A DNA stretch of 64,000 nucleotides from Varroa destructor (GCF_002443255.2 NW_019211457.1:28896220-28960219); one strand, 5' to 3'; counted from the stretch's first letter, positions 1 through 12,758 are shown. Translations and numbers: made by a program. The notes: a model not told the origin generated them from the letters alone.

Positions 1-1432
1 ATAAGCTGCGTAAGTCTAGGCATAGTCCGCCAGACCCGCTGAAAACAATGGCCGCTCACTGATAGACAATTATACCTACACAGAAACCGACATTGAATGA
101 ACTCATATAAAATCGCATAAATCATAGCAGTCTACAAAGGCACCACAGGGAGCGGCGCATTTAAATTCAACATCCCGTCCAAGAAAAGAATATGCATTTC
201 CATATGAGAGCAGTTCGTACAAGGCTGACGTGATGCACTCACATACCCTACATAGACCTATCGAAGAAAGAAGCAGAGTTACTATATTTTGCCCCAGATG
301 GGACTTGCCGTACGCCCCACGATCCAGTCAAGTGCTCATCACGTTAGTTTTTCAGAGTTCAGATACATCACATCAACATTTTTCGATAGTCTTCTTATGA
401 TAGTAAATGCCAATGTTGCGAGATCATTATGCCCAACTGCCAAATGTACCGCCAATGCAAACAGCTAAAAAAAAGTCAAATTTAACGACGCTTGCCTATC
501 TACCAGCCGTCACGTTGCGAGCACGCTGTCGTTCACGGTGTGGACCGCGGACCATTATACTAGGTAGAGTAAAAGTTGTAAAGCGAACGCAAGCTTCATT
601 CTTGGGGTGTTTATCGCAGTTTCGGCTAGAAGCAGGCAATAGACATATTTTTCCAGGCGTTGTACGTACTGATTTTAAGTTAATTTTGCAGGTATAATAG
701 TGGTGTACAAATATTATACAGCTGATCAACAATTAACTTTGTGGTGGATTAAAATAGACAACTCATATAGATCTTACTTCCTTAACTAAGTATCGAACCC
801 GCCAGGGTTTGTAAAACTGTCGTCTTATAGAGCGAATTCTCGTAACCAATGTACTGTGACCAGGCGGTGAAAGAGGCACTTTTTGTAATAACACACCCTG
901 GAATGGCTATCTTGCCAAAAAAATATTCTAATCCCCTATCAGAGGTTAATCCGATTTGCTCGCCATCGTGCCACAGGGAGTAGACTTCTTAACGGGTTCC
1001 AGAATTCAAGTAATGACTGTTAGTGAGCGCTTTAGAAATTACTGAGTTTCTTTTGTTCTTCGATAGCATTAATATAAAATTGTCTGTTTCATATTGGATT
1101 AATTTTACTGCTGATTCCACCGTTTTGAGAAGCTGCTCCAAAAACGATTCTATTCCTATTCTGAAGTTATTATTTTCGACAAAACAATACTACCACACAA
1201 AGGCTTATAATTAAAAACTTTAGTGGAACAGGACTTGTATCGTTTAGCATATCTGATTCATTATAGTTGAATAGGTCGCGCACATCGTTGTTCGTTGTCA
1301 GCCGAAAAATACAAGAAACAAGTGGTCGATAAACATGCCCCTGGGTACCGTACACAGACCGTGGAAGGACATAGGAGACCATGTCCTTGCTGAAACGGAG
1401 AAAGTAAGGCCCTCTCAAGATCTTTTTGCCAG
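1..1432. other. No supported gene
   Basis: A segment at 356-468 follows a good acceptor (GTTAGTTTTTCAG) and stays open for 36 codons to TAA with two thirds purine-first codons. It could be the last exon of a gene off the left edge, but it is too short to call. Confidence 0.4.
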
Positions 1433-1633
1433 GTTTGGATCGAAGTTTGCTACTGTAAGAACGGTGCGCTCGCCACTAGGACTTTTAGAGCCGAAAAACA
1501 ACGCACCGAACAAGCCGGAGTAGATGACGATGTTTTAAGAAGGTCTGAAAATGCTTTCGGTTCCAGTCGATGCTGGGTACGATTGGCCGGCCCACTCGGG
1601 GAGGCAAGCGACATATTGCTATCTTCTGCATAA
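1433..1633 (+). CDS. Candidate exon, unknown protein
   Basis: The acceptor CTTTTTGCCAG opens a phase 0 frame of 66 codons (VWIEVCYCKNGALA..., then a charged stretch with VDDDVLRRSENAF) ending in TAA. About 70% of codons begin with a purine. A donor-like GTACGA at 1577 could end it earlier. There is no ATG, so it would need an upstream exon. An overlapping frame from 1335 also looks open and has a GTAAGG donor at 1404; both cannot be exons of one transcript. No family recognised. Confidence 0.3.
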   Translation, partial: VWIEVCYCKNGALATRTFRAEKQRTEQAGVDDDVLRRSENAFGSSRCWVRLAGPLGEASDILLSSA

Positions 1634-2333
1634 TAACGGCGCCCAAGGTTTTGTTGATGTGCATAATTTAGGAGGAAATTTAATAAAGGATTTCCTAACA
1701 CTTGTGGGCCAAGTATGTACTTGTGTAGATTATTAGATACGCCTACAGATATGCAGCATAAAAAATTATAGATTACCAACAAGAATGATTACCTCATTAT
1801 TTGAGTATTTTTGAGCTAAGTGTATATTTCACTGTCAGTATTTTTTTGCCAACTTATACTGTTCTAGAAAACCCTAGGTATTTGTTTAACTTGGAACTAT
1901 TTATATATATATGGCATTGGATATTATCAAGTTGATCCTGCCCAACAACACGATACAACACTATATCGTTAACTGCCTTTATGTAACAGTGTCTTCTGGG
2001 CAGGAAATATGACCAAAGTACCCTTGATTAAGCTATCGTTGTTTCCCTAGCTGTTATTGCGTTAGCATCCGTGCCTATATCAAGACCGTTGTTGCTCTGA
2101 GTGCATTGTTATTGCTGATCTTTTTATCAAGGGTAATACGTAGCATAGTGGCCAGCGTCTCCCTTAACGTTCGCGTGGATGAAAGTCAGTTAACAGCGTC
2201 ATACGGTGTGAGACGGTCCCACCATGTTGACTGGTTGATGATTTGTTAGCCATACGGCACGTGTTGTGTGTCGTGTATAGCCGGTAAGGCCGTAAAAAGG
2301 ATCCTTTCCTTGCTCTGAACGGTCGGTACTTAC

Positions 2334-2400
2334 GTTCTGACTTTGCCTTCAGTATTTCTAGGGATTGAAATTTTAGATAGGATAACACGCAGGGGTCCAT
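2334..2400 (-). CDS. Candidate first exon, unknown protein
   Basis: On the minus strand an ATG begins a 22-codon peptide (MDPCVLSYLKFQ...) that runs into a perfect GTAAGT donor in phase 1. No convincing following exon was found towards lower coordinates, and purine-first codon bias is weak. Confidence 0.2.
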
Positions 2401-5400
2401 AGCACTTACTTCGTCTCTTAGTTAAAAAAAGCCATTAGGACCCACAAATTCCACAGGCTCCCTTTACTGGCGTGGCCATGATGACGCCATTTCATAGTGG
2501 ACCTCAAAAGACTAGTCAGTAGCAGCAGAAGCAACGGCGCTGGGTACAACTACAGCGACGTTATGTTGCCACTCTAAAGAATTACGTCGTCTTTGCTTGG
2601 CCAAGTTTCTGTTTCGCTCATTCTAGGCTCCACTGGACGTCACCTTTGTGAGTAAGGTGAGTGAGGCGCGTCGAGACCTAAGGACAGCGCCTTTATGACA
2701 CAAACGACAGAAACCATGATTGAGTCTGTCTAGCAAAAAAAAAACCTACACGTGTGAAACCGCTGCTACTACTGCAACTTGGTTATTACGAACATTAAGG
2801 ACGGTTAGGTAAGCACGTCAGAAACAGGACGCTTAGGATTAGATTAGTAAGGAACACGAGAACAACACGTGGCCGTATGGAACAGATTTGCGTGTGCCGA
2901 TGGACGCGAGCAACCCTAAGATAAAATGTATGGCGAGAAATAAGACGAAATTAAGCTACATAACGAAGGAATGATAGAAGTCAGTGGGGTTGACTGAGGT
3001 AATGTAACACAAACCCAAACCATACTGTATCAGGTTGATTGGCTTCTTCGTCCGGTGTAGTGTTTATAGATGCATACAAGTGTTACAAAGTAATAAAAGA
3101 AGGTCGTTTTTGACATTAACCCTGGTCATGTTTACTAGGAGATATTGCCGGATAAATACGAATATGGCTACAAGATGAATATTAATAAAGAGCCTACTCT
3201 TGTACAGATTTTAACAGGACGAACACCTAATTGCCCTATTATTGCTGCTATATCCTCAACATTTTTACGTCGAAAATTCTGGAATGCAATTCACATCTTC
3301 AATTGACTGCGCACTGTTACCGCTTCTCGTCTATCGCTCCATAACACGGGTGATACAAGAAGTCTATAGCGGGTGTCATTTTTTCGTTACGTTCAAAAAA
3401 AACGTGTTTTTCATGCAGTCGCTCGTGTTTGTAACGATCGGTTGACCAGCCGAGATTAATACAATTAGAAAATACGTAGCAAAACTCTGTATAGCTTTAG
3501 TCATTCTAATGCTATCTACGTGCGTTCAGCTCTTCTACTACAAATACATCTGTTGCATCCGTGTGCAAGTACGGTAATATTATGGAAACTCTTCTCTCCA
3601 AAATCATGCCTGTTTATATATCTGCTTATCATGCCCAGTGTAGCAGGTAAGACCGCAGCCAAAACACATCAAAATACATCCATGATAAAAGCAAAGGAAG
3701 AGACTGCAACCGTATGATGATGTTCAATAATCGAGTGGTGTCTCTTACATATCCTTAGTCTCAGCCTTCGTTCCCTATAGATTGAGTTGAGCCATCTTGG
3801 CTTCGAGATTATCTTACCGTCAGCTTAGCATCTTCCCGCCAACTCTTCACCAGCTTCGCGCGTCTTCGGAATAGCCTCAGCATTCGCAATACGTATTGCG
3901 ATCTCGATAAAATAAAGGGAGTATCGACGACAGATAATGGACGAGGCTAGAAGCATCACGGTGCCACCGACCGCTTCGGCCATAGATGGTGGAACAAAAG
4001 TCGATGTGGGTATGCGGTAGACGCCTGCGATGAGGGATAATATTGGAAAGCTGGGATAACGCTGACTACCGCAGCTAGGCTTATGTTGGGGGGTTAGAAT
4101 GGGCATTTGGACACCCCTCTCCGCTGCTAGTCAAATCATAGTAAATAATGCATAGTATACGAACGTGAGACTTCCATTAGCGACTCAATGAACCGACCGC
4201 TTCATCTTTTTCGCACAGTTTTGCTACTTGGGACGACTCCCTCTTGTCCGCTGCTGTCTCGTCCTATCAGGCCTGTTTGCGTTCGTTTGTCTCCTCGAAT
4301 ACCCGCGTCCTGACTTTCATTTGTTGGATTGCAGGACGTTTCATTATTATTCTCACAATTACGTGGCGGCACCGCTCTCTCCATCGTTATTTGTACCAAT
4401 CGCCAATGTCCACCCACACTCGGGTGCCTACAGCTTGAGTGGAGCCGTGGCCACCATCTTAGTACTCGCCGTCTTCTTCTTCACTAGTGTCGCATAGTAT
4501 TTTGGTCTAGGTTTCTTTCACGCGCTTTACCTTTGTTCTTTTGTGTCGGTGTCTGATGTAACGGAGATATCAACGTCGGCTGTAGAAGCGACGGCCTTTT
4601 GTTTGATTGATGGCAACGAGCTGACGAAGGACATATCGAAGTAGGTCCTATTGATCCCCCCGACTCAAGATATTTAGCAAATTGCCTCTTTATTCCATCG
4701 CATAGTCGCTAATGCGTAGGCGCCTCCGTGCGTTTGACTAGGTTACTAGAGCGGAATGGTGACCAGTAGAGAGCCGATTATTTTACAATATAACACTGAG
4801 GTAGTTGCTGCAGGTTGATGCAAAATGATTTTTTAGCTTTTTGACGGGTCAATTATTGATAAATCAATGGTCAGCGCTACGATTAATAGCTATGTACATT
4901 CACCTCGTGTTGTTTTGATCAGAAACCGATAAATAACTAGCGCACACTTAAAGGCCCATTGAAAAAATAATGACTATCATCATCCTAAATTAGAATGTTT
5001 GTTGGAGTTGACATGCTCCTTTCTTTAAAATGAATTTTCACCGTTGTCCTACAAAAAAACACTGATTTAGTTGTATACAATACACGGTATTTTATACTTT
5101 TTCTCTTTGTTGTTTCAAAAATGTTCGTTATAAGTTTAACCTTGATTCTGCTACGGTTCGAACTGACCATCGGAATCAATGTAATTATTATCAATATAAG
5201 TGTACTAATATCGTTACTGGACCATACTTGTGTCAGGTAAAAGCGCAGCCATACCTTCTGTGAAACAAGAAGAAATTTCCGAAACCAGATATAGTTTACT
5301 GTAATTAACAAGTGAGTAAGTTCTAAAATGTAAAATTCAGCCGCTGGGGAAAATCAGTGTCTATAACTATAAAGTCTAACATTTTTTCAACACAGGCATT

Positions 5401-8110
5401 TTCAACGCTACTTTCCGAAAGGGGTGTCGTACCTTCCTTGCGTATCAAGGCACACAATGCATGAGTTTTCCAAGATCAAATAACAACTAACTATAAAGTT
5501 AGAACTATGTAACTTACACAAAACCTAAAGTTTCCTAGAAACTTACATCTTATGCGCTTCATTTTGGTTGCTGCCAGACTACCTGCGAGGCGGATGTTTC
5601 TTTAAGCCTAATGGTTTATACTGTACATATCTTATGCCTATTCCCAAAGAAGAAATTCATGTTGAATATTGGCTGCGATGATCAGGCACAAAACTAATTA
5701 TTTATCTCCTAACACGATCCTCTATAAATCTATCAATCTAGAATCGATCTCAGAAGTCACTGGAATATATAGTTTGCCTATTATAATCGATGAACTTGCT
5801 TACTAGAAGTTGCAAAAAGGTAAAAAAGTGTACCTATATTGTAATGATCATACGAATATCGGCTCAGGGTGGCGACGTACGTTCATTGATTGAATAGCAT
5901 GCCTTAACGACTAGGTAGAGTCCGGAAAGGTTCTGGGCATACAACCTTTAAACTTTTTGTCGGATCATTCTTCGCTAACTGTCAAGCCTAACTGACAGTT
6001 TTCCGGAAAACAATTTACTACCATATATATGGGCGCGTATCCTCAAAAAAATGGCACAAAATCAACACAAAATGTCACATGTTGCACCGTATAATATGTG
6101 TCTAAACATATTTAAATAAAACTTAACAAAGACAATGGCTCAAGGTGAAATAGAGTCTGCTTAGGTCGTTTAATACAACAAGCATTGTTTTTTTTTCCCT
6201 AATTTCAAATTAAATTGTTCACTCAAGCTGTTAGCAGGTAAAATGTAGTGAGTCACAGAAGATCGAAAATTCGATCTGTCGTATCGAAACTACAGCGGCA
6301 AAGACAAGTCATCGTCTAGACTTCGAACTAGATATCGACTAAAAAATCCGGGAAAAAAAATGCTCGGATTCGATAGGTCCTTTGCAGAGACGACTTTCAG
6401 GTTCAAAATTGTCACGGATGTCGAAACGCACAGGTTTCAACACTGAAATCTGATGTATGTGAAGGTAGCATACCTATTCATCCCCCGGTCAATCAACGAA
6501 GTGAAACAAATACGTACAACGCGGGCTGAGCGCAGTCACTATAACCTTCTTTTGCTATAATCAAGTACTTGTAGGTTCTTTAAATTTTGTTTCCGATCAA
6601 TTGCTTTGACGTCACACGTTAACGGAGTAAACATACGCGCCCGCAGTGACCTAGGCGCGATCCTAGGCGATCGTAGACACACTTGACCTTGTACTAAGTA
6701 ACACGTAGCCAAAGCAGTACCGGACATAAAGCTCGTGAATCTAACGTAGGGGATAACTTCGACCTACAATTATGGAACGGGTGTGTCTTATCAAATACAT
6801 ACATGAACTAGCAAATAAATTGGCATGATATGGTTAATATCTATGATTGTACGCAGAAAAGTTGCGATGATCTTGTAAAATTAGTTCAAGAGATTTTCCA
6901 GACTCCCTAAAGATGGTAGCAGAGGAGGACCGAGCGGATCTTTTAGACAAAGCTGTATGAACACCACAAGACGCCTATAAACCATACGACGCAAAGTGGT
7001 TTAATGTTTCTGTATACTCACTCGAACCTTGAGGTACGTGAAAAAAGAAACATAAAGCATTTAGCTATTATCAACAAAACTAAGTAAGTGAAGTTTAACT
7101 GAAATTATACACGAACTTATATTCGTTGTGGCTGCGCACCGCGTTAGAATTAAAAAGATTCTTAGACGACTGACAATCCCGATAAATCATCATCTTCATC
7201 TTGTTCCTCTTTATTCTGCAAGTGCCCTCGCGAATCGAAAAATGGTTATTTCACACTGCAATCCTTTTTCCTAAAAGCCAACGGCTGATCCCCCGCTGCG
7301 TAATGGACTTCTGGGCCTAATTTAATCCTGCACGCCTTTTCGTTAGCTGCCTCGCTGTCTTCGTTTCAGTTGTCCTGTAGGCGCGTCTTTTTAAATGCTT
7401 TTCTTATAATTAAATACTCACGTACTGATTCATTTAATTACCTACCTTGGGGTCAGATGCAGGCTCGACCGACTAGTATAAAATTAAGCGTGCATCTTTA
7501 ATCATCTAAGCTCACACCATAGTACTGCGCGATATTGGTCCAGTGTCTTACGTCACTCACGCCAATGTCGAGACATTGCATTCTGGAATAGTTTTTTTTT
7601 AAGGGGAACCTTTTCTTCATTAACTATGTCGCCGTTTAGTATAATGTTTAGTGAGCAGAGGGAATTCCATTCATTCTAGACTGTCCTTTGACGAGACAGT
7701 GAGCCCTCGTCAGTAAATTATGATCCTTTGCTCTTGTAAAAGGCTCTACGGAACACCTTCAAAAAACCCATGCGAAATCTACTGAGAGACTCTGCGCATA
7801 ACGAAAAATTCTAGGTGCGTAAGAACTTACGACACTGATGGATATACCGAGGTCTGATAAACCATTGCCATCAATAACTATGTTAACTGGCAAAGGTTAT
7901 CCCCAATCATAATTCGTCACGATCTCTCCTTGCTGACTAAGACTAGATAGAATGCAATGAGCCGTTGACGAGGCTCGAATCCAATCGATATGACCTTGTC
8001 CCCAGTAAAATATAAAATGGCGAGATTAGCGGTATTTCTGAAAATGACATGCTGCAAACATAGACTGATTTTAAAGGTGTCACTGAAAGGATTTGGTCTT
8101 CCTTCAACAG
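2401..8110. other. Mostly non-coding
   Basis: No long frame with coding bias. Two short exon-like pieces: 5236-5302 (SAAIPSVKQEEISETRYSLL after a GTGTCAG acceptor) and 6947-7083 (good acceptor and GTAAGT donor but more than one plausible frame). An 8-base hairpin AGATCGAA, AA, TTCGATCT lies at 6260-6277. Confidence 0.4.
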
Positions 8111-8284
8111 ATTAGATACGGCCATCTGATGGAAACAGCTGAAATACTTGATCTGGATACGTTGTTAGACAGACCAATGTCTTCGGGCCGCACACGACAG
8201 TGTAAAAATCGCACACGGCTAATACATTGCACAGAATTGTTAAGCTTGGGGGGCTATGACCGCTCTACTCGAAATAAGAGATGA
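8111..8284 (+). CDS. Candidate terminal exon, unknown protein
   Basis: The acceptor GGTCTTCCTTCAACAG opens a phase 0 frame of 57 codons. The first part (IRYGHLMETAEILDLDTL) is acidic and helix-like with purine-first codons; the second half is Arg-rich and less convincing, so a donor near 8204 (GTAAAA) may end the real exon. No upstream exon is firmly placed. Confidence 0.3.
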   Translation: MRYGHLMETAEILDLDTLLDRPMSSGRTRQCKNRTRLIHCTELLSLGGYDRSTRNKR

Positions 8285-9125
8285 TCGCTAATAGGGTTTC
8301 TCAACAGCAAGATGTATCTCTTTTACTAAACAGAAATACGCATTGGCCACTTGTCGTTAAGTTTGTCGTATGTCTGACTGTAACTTGGAGAGGACGGATA
8401 TTGCTTTGTACAGAACATTGATATTCCTAAAAAGTTCTTATCTTGAATTCCTAGAGAAACTTACCAAATCCCAAATAGATTTACACAATTGACACAGCGA
8501 TGCATAAGTTATTTTTATCAGCTCCTTGGACTTGAATTCAAGTGCCCTTGATTGTCAATTTTAGTATTAGTAGTTTGACTTACCATTAAAGAAAAAAGTT
8601 CTAGACGCCAACCTTCGGTGAACCCATGGCTAGACTCAGCTGTCGTTTCAGAGATTCTTTGAAAGGAGTTAGAAAGACAAAACGATAAATAAAAAAAAAA
8701 ACAAGTCGATGAGATATACCGTATGTATGAGGCGTTGATACCCGTGCATCGCAAAGTTCAAGCAAAGCATAATTTGGTAAGACGTTTGTAACTACGTATG
8801 CGAATAGTGAGCTATGTTTTCTTGGTGGAAGAAACGTAGAATGTTATTGCTGTATCAGACAAATTCAGTCGGACACACAAGTTAAAGTACATAAAAGAAT
8901 GAACCATATAAATCTATTTTACATACGACCGTGAGTGGAGATGCAAGGAGGGATGTATTTCACAGAGTTTTTAAGTGTAAGTTATTGCCGTTGATATTGA
9001 ATGGATGATACTTTTTTCATATCAGATAAATACCGTTACAGGGTATCATTTGACTGATAGCTCGCATACAAGAGATGGAGAAGAAGCTGATGCATCGGTG
9101 TATATCTCTCGAAGATACTTTTTTA

Positions 9126-9156
9126 AAGCTTTTGAACTTCTAAGAAGTTCAAGCTT
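9126..9156. repeat. Inverted repeat upstream of the cathepsin gene
   Basis: AAGCTT, two bases, GAACTTC, TAA, GAAGTTC, AAGCTT: a 13-base interrupted dyad about 390 bases upstream of the protease start. It could be a hairpin or a dimeric protein-binding site; function unknown. Confidence 0.6.
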
Positions 9157-9279
9157 ATTCCAGAAGGTGACCGATTACGATTTTTAATAACAGTATTATT
9201 AATAACAAATCTATAACGGAAAGATTAAGCGCCAGGAAATGTACTGTCTAAAAGCTTACTTTGAGAAAGACTAGACTCT

Positions 9280-9293
9280 CGAATATATATTCG
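9280..9293. repeat. Perfect 14-base palindrome CGAATATATATTCG
   Basis: Perfect palindrome followed by further CGAATATA and TATATG units up to about 9330, some 220-270 bases before the cathepsin ATG. It may be a degenerate microsatellite or a regulatory patch. Confidence 0.6.
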
Positions 9294-9495
9294 AACATAT
9301 CGAATATATGTATATGTATATATATCTCGAATTTTATGTATAGAGGTAGGGCTGACAAATATTTACCAGAAGTGGCGTATCATTTTGAGAATAGTGTTTG
9401 CCATTTTACGGAAATGCTGGTCGATGATCCGCATGATTTTAGTCAGTGTGCTGAGTAGTCACATCCTATGAGCGATCACTTATTGTTCGCTAACA

Positions 9496-9503
9496 TATTT
9501 AAG
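9496..9503 (+). promoter_or_regulatory. TATA-like box of the cathepsin gene
   Basis: TATTTAAG lies 45 bases before the ATG. With the usual 25-30 base spacing, transcription would begin around 9525-9533 and leave a very short 5' leader. This is the only TATA-like element close to the start; its use is inferred. Confidence 0.4.
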
Positions 9504-9547
9504 ACTCCATTGGAACTAACTCCTTTCAAAAGTGGAATGTACCTAAA

Positions 9548-10729
9548 ATGAGGCCTTCCTCGACATGCGTCTTTGCTCTGCTGCTTTCCAGAGCTCTTGC
9601 CAACCCGACAGTTCTGGCCAAGTGGGAAAACTTCAAAGTCCAACATGGTAAGCGTCTGCACCTGACCGAACGGAAATACTCGCTGTTGATACAGGGAATC
9701 CCTCGTCAGTCTGTAATACTATTAAATTGAGACTTAGGGTCGTAGATAGAGTATTGTAGTCTTAAAGGGTTCATAGGGCAAATTTTTTTTTTCTGTTCTT
9801 TTTCAGCGAAACAGCACCCTCCTCATGAGGAGCCTGAACGAATGGAAGCCTTCTTGAAAAAGGATGCCGAGATTGAGGCTCACAATGTCCGGTATGCTGC
9901 TGGTCAAGAATCCTATTCTCGCCAACATAGCCAGTACTCAGATCTGACCCACGAGGAGTTCCGCAAATATGCTCTTGGCTTTGTGCCCGCCGTCAACGCC
10001 TCGGAGATTCCCCACGTAGATCTTGAGATGATGCCCGGCCTTCCCGAAAGCTTTGATTGGAGAGAGCAGGGAATCCTTACCCCCGTCAAGAACCAACGGT
10101 ACTGCGGATCTTGCTACGCCTTTTCAGCAGCTTCTCTTCTCGAATCCTACATAAAGTGGAAGAATCAGATGGACCTCGACCTCTCTGAACAAGATATTAT
10201 TGACTGCTCCTACAAAACCTATGCAGGCGGAAGATTCAACAATGGATGCAGGGGTGGATGGCCCTCTGCCGTCCTCCAGTACTATAATAGCAAGGATATT
10301 GTCTTGGAGAATACTTACCCTTATACTTCTGGCAAAAACGGAAGGCATGGGTCGTGCATGCTTTATGAGCCCATCAACAATGTGGTCAAAGGCAAGCTCC
10401 ATGTCAGGCACATTAGGGTTCGTGATGAGAACAGAATCCGTGAGATCCTTGTTTCGAAGGGACCCTTAATTATTGCCTTAGCCGCAGATAACAAATGGAA
10501 ACGCTTTTTCGATGACCTTGGAGACGGTGTCTATGATAACGACGAATCTGTCAATGCTCGTCCTAACCACGCAGTCCTCCTTGTCGGCTACGGTACCCAG
10601 CAAGGAAAGGACTACTGGATCATTAAGAACTCATGGGGCGACAAATGGGGTGTCAATGGTTATGGCAAGATTCGCCGGGGAAGAAATATGTGCGGCATAA
10701 ATACTTTCGGTGTTTTTTTCGTCGACTAA
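9548..10729 (+). CDS. Cathepsin L-like papain-family (C1A) cysteine protease, two exons
   Basis: Join 9548-9647 and 9807-10729; 340 residues, the usual size for a procathepsin L. Residues 1-18 form a signal peptide ending ALA before NP, so the product is secreted or lysosomal. The propeptide (about 19-111) has WENFK and an ERFNIN-type helix (E41, R45, F49, I56, N60) with Lys at the usual Asn position 52. The mature enzyme starts near LPESFDWR (about 112). The catalytic set is complete: oxyanion Gln130, Cys136 in YCGSCYAFSA, His288 in PNHAVLLVGYG and Asn308 in IIKNSWG. Oddities: the residue after the catalytic Cys is Tyr rather than the usual Trp, and Cys329 lacks its usual partner, because no Cys lies in the segment before His288; the third family disulfide is therefore probably absent. 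The start is the first ATG giving a signal peptide. Family identity is certain; the natural substrate is not inferable. Confidence 0.97.
9648..9806 (+). other. Spliceosomal intron of the cathepsin gene
   Basis: 159-base phase 1 intron. It begins GTAAGC and ends with a long pyrimidine tract and TTTTTCAG. Removing it joins VQH to AKQHPP and restores the ERFNIN helix; reading through it instead meets a stop at 9728-9730. Confidence 0.95.
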
Positions 10730-10767
10730 TGCTTTCTTTGGAATGAAAAATAACTTCGATTCGATGT

Positions 10768-10773
10768 AATAAA
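10768..10773 (+). terminator. Poly(A) signal of the cathepsin gene
   Basis: AATAAA 39 bases after the TAA stop, the expected place for a compact gene with a short 3' UTR. Confidence 0.75.
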
Positions 10774-11183
10774 CGTGCAAAAATATGCCGTATTTGAATT
10801 ATTACTGGATGATGATGATTTAGACATGGAAGTAGAACTGGATGTGTTCGTCCGGCGTTTTCGTTTATATAGCTCTATTCGTTCATTACAGACTAATATT
10901 AAAACACTGTGGTACTCTGGTAATGGTGTATCACTACTGACGTAGTTAATCCAGTTTGTACCATAAATCTTCTTCTCAGTCAATTTCAAATAAAATTTGT
11001 TATTAATCAATCTTACGCTAGTCCTTTTAAAGGTTAACGTACGGAAAACACGCCTCACAACTAGGTATGTAGCACGATGAGGCTTCGGCTTGTATGTTCT
11101 AGCGCAGTCTCAACTCAGTTTACGCGAATCTCTTATTCTTCGTCCTGGGTCAGTATTTATTTTAATATTTTTTGTACATTTAG

Positions 11184-11379
11184 CATAGCGATCGAATGCC
11201 AAATAGGGGACCCGGTGACTGATTTATACGTTTCAGACTATACTTTCGGGACGTTGTACCCCACTGCGAGCAACGAATGTCGGAAGGTGGGCACGCGTAA
11301 AAAGTTCGGTATAAAACGGGGTGATTTAGCTGTGTTTGTTAGGAAGAGTAACTTCATTTGCGAACACATGCGTAAAAAC
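11184..11379 (+). CDS. Internal exon resembling the N-terminal half of a ZP domain
   Basis: A strong acceptor (TTTTTTGTACATTTAG) and a perfect donor (GTAAGT) bound 196 bases that are fully open, with about two thirds of codons starting with a purine. It enters in phase 2 and leaves in phase 0. The peptide has IECQIGDP, then FGTLY, NECRKVG and FICEHMRKN. In ZP-N modules a first Cys is followed about 30 residues later by a second Cys inside an F-G-x-x-Y...ECR-type segment, which fits here (28 residues). It lies 400 bases downstream of the cathepsin poly(A) signal on the same strand. No upstream exon is firmly placed; a frame leading to a GTATGT donor at 11065 is phase-compatible but has no ATG. 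The exon itself is well supported; the ZP assignment is inference. Confidence 0.6.
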
Positions 11380-12025
11380 GTAAGTCCTTTGATAGCGTTT
11401 GGCAAAACCTATAATACTTCCTATTGATGACTTCATTGTTTATATGTAGTAGTGTATCAAGCTGAATGAACTATGATGTTTTTCCAATTATTTATTGAGG
11501 TGATGATATATTCATTAGCAGTGTGAATACCGTCATGCTGCCGAAAAAAATGATGAAACGGTTCCGGAAGTTGGGCAGCACGGACACGTAAATAGCCATG
11601 ATATCGCGGGGAACTAAGCATTATTAAGTAGCGTTAAGCCCTTTGAAGGAAGCTAGTTACAGAAAAGTTTGATGTCACATGAGTTGAGGTCTAAGAATAA
11701 GAACTCGATCGTGCTTCATCTGGGAAACTTTACAGAAACGGAATGACATTAGGTCATTTCTAAAGCAATAGACTACGGGTGATGATGAAGAGTAGATTAC
11801 GTGGGGTAATCATCCGCAAATAAAAACGTGCTCTTTAATCGGTGGTAAAGCCCAGACTAACGACAACATGACAGTATGTGTTGGATAGGACTTGAATCGA
11901 TTCATGCATTATAAGTTGTTGCCGCCTCGCTAAACGACTGATTTGGACCTCTGCTCTTAGTGGACAAAGTTACGCCAAACCATTGTAAAAATCGGCCGGA
12001 GCTAATAAAAAGAGAAGGCTTCTTT

Positions 12026-12029
<4 letters not shown>

Positions 12030-12087
<58 letters not shown>
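12030..12087. repeat. (AT)29 microsatellite
   Basis: 58 uninterrupted bases of AT, the longest simple repeat in the window, lying in what would be an intron of the ZP-like gene. Confidence 0.97.
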
Positions 12088-12090
<3 letters not shown>

Positions 12091-12758
12091 TCTTAAAAAG
12101 CGATTATTCAGCCATTTTCCCTTGCTGGAAGCCAGGACCACAGGCCACAGGATAGGTACGCTGTACTGCAACAAACTTTTTTGACATATTTGAGAAGGAC
12201 ATTCGGAGTGTCCTAGCAACACACGGAGATGTGCCCATTACAAAGCACTATTTTTTTGCAAGCACAACATAGAGAAGGTACAAGATAAAAGTGCTTGAAT
12301 TAAATAAATTCGACTGCGACACAGGTTTGGCTTAAAATAAACCCCTCAGCACTAAACCAATGAATAATAACGGTATAAGCACGCACGATAAGTCAGCTAC
12401 ACGACGACAGATTGAAAACGTTACACGAAACAATTGGCAAACTTTTTTTGTTGTCGTATTTCAGAATAGGGCCACCGATTTTTTTGTTTGCAAATCACTT
12501 AAGTGATCTCGCGCCGTGCGATGTTACCGATTATGCAACGACACAGTAGTATACGAAATTCTGGCTTACACTTTACAAAATTCCTGCCGAATTATTAAAG
12601 CATATAGAAATTATCGTCGGCGGGTTTTACCCCCCTGTCTAGCGTGTAGGAGAGCATGCACCTCATTGAACCAAATGTACGTACATTAATAAATGTACAA
12701 GTCCTTCTAGCATCTACAGTGTACACAGATGAACCTCGCGTGTTCTCTATGTATTTAG

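Noticed and set aside
6947..7083. Segment with a good acceptor and perfect GTAAGT donor
   Set aside because: Overlapping frames at its 5' end give equally plausible peptides and codon bias is weak, so the reading cannot be chosen from sequence alone.
10726..11058. 110-codon minus-strand ORF overlapping the protease 3' end
   Set aside because: Low-complexity Ser/Asn stretch is the mirror of ATGATG-type bases in the protease 3' flank; no independent support.
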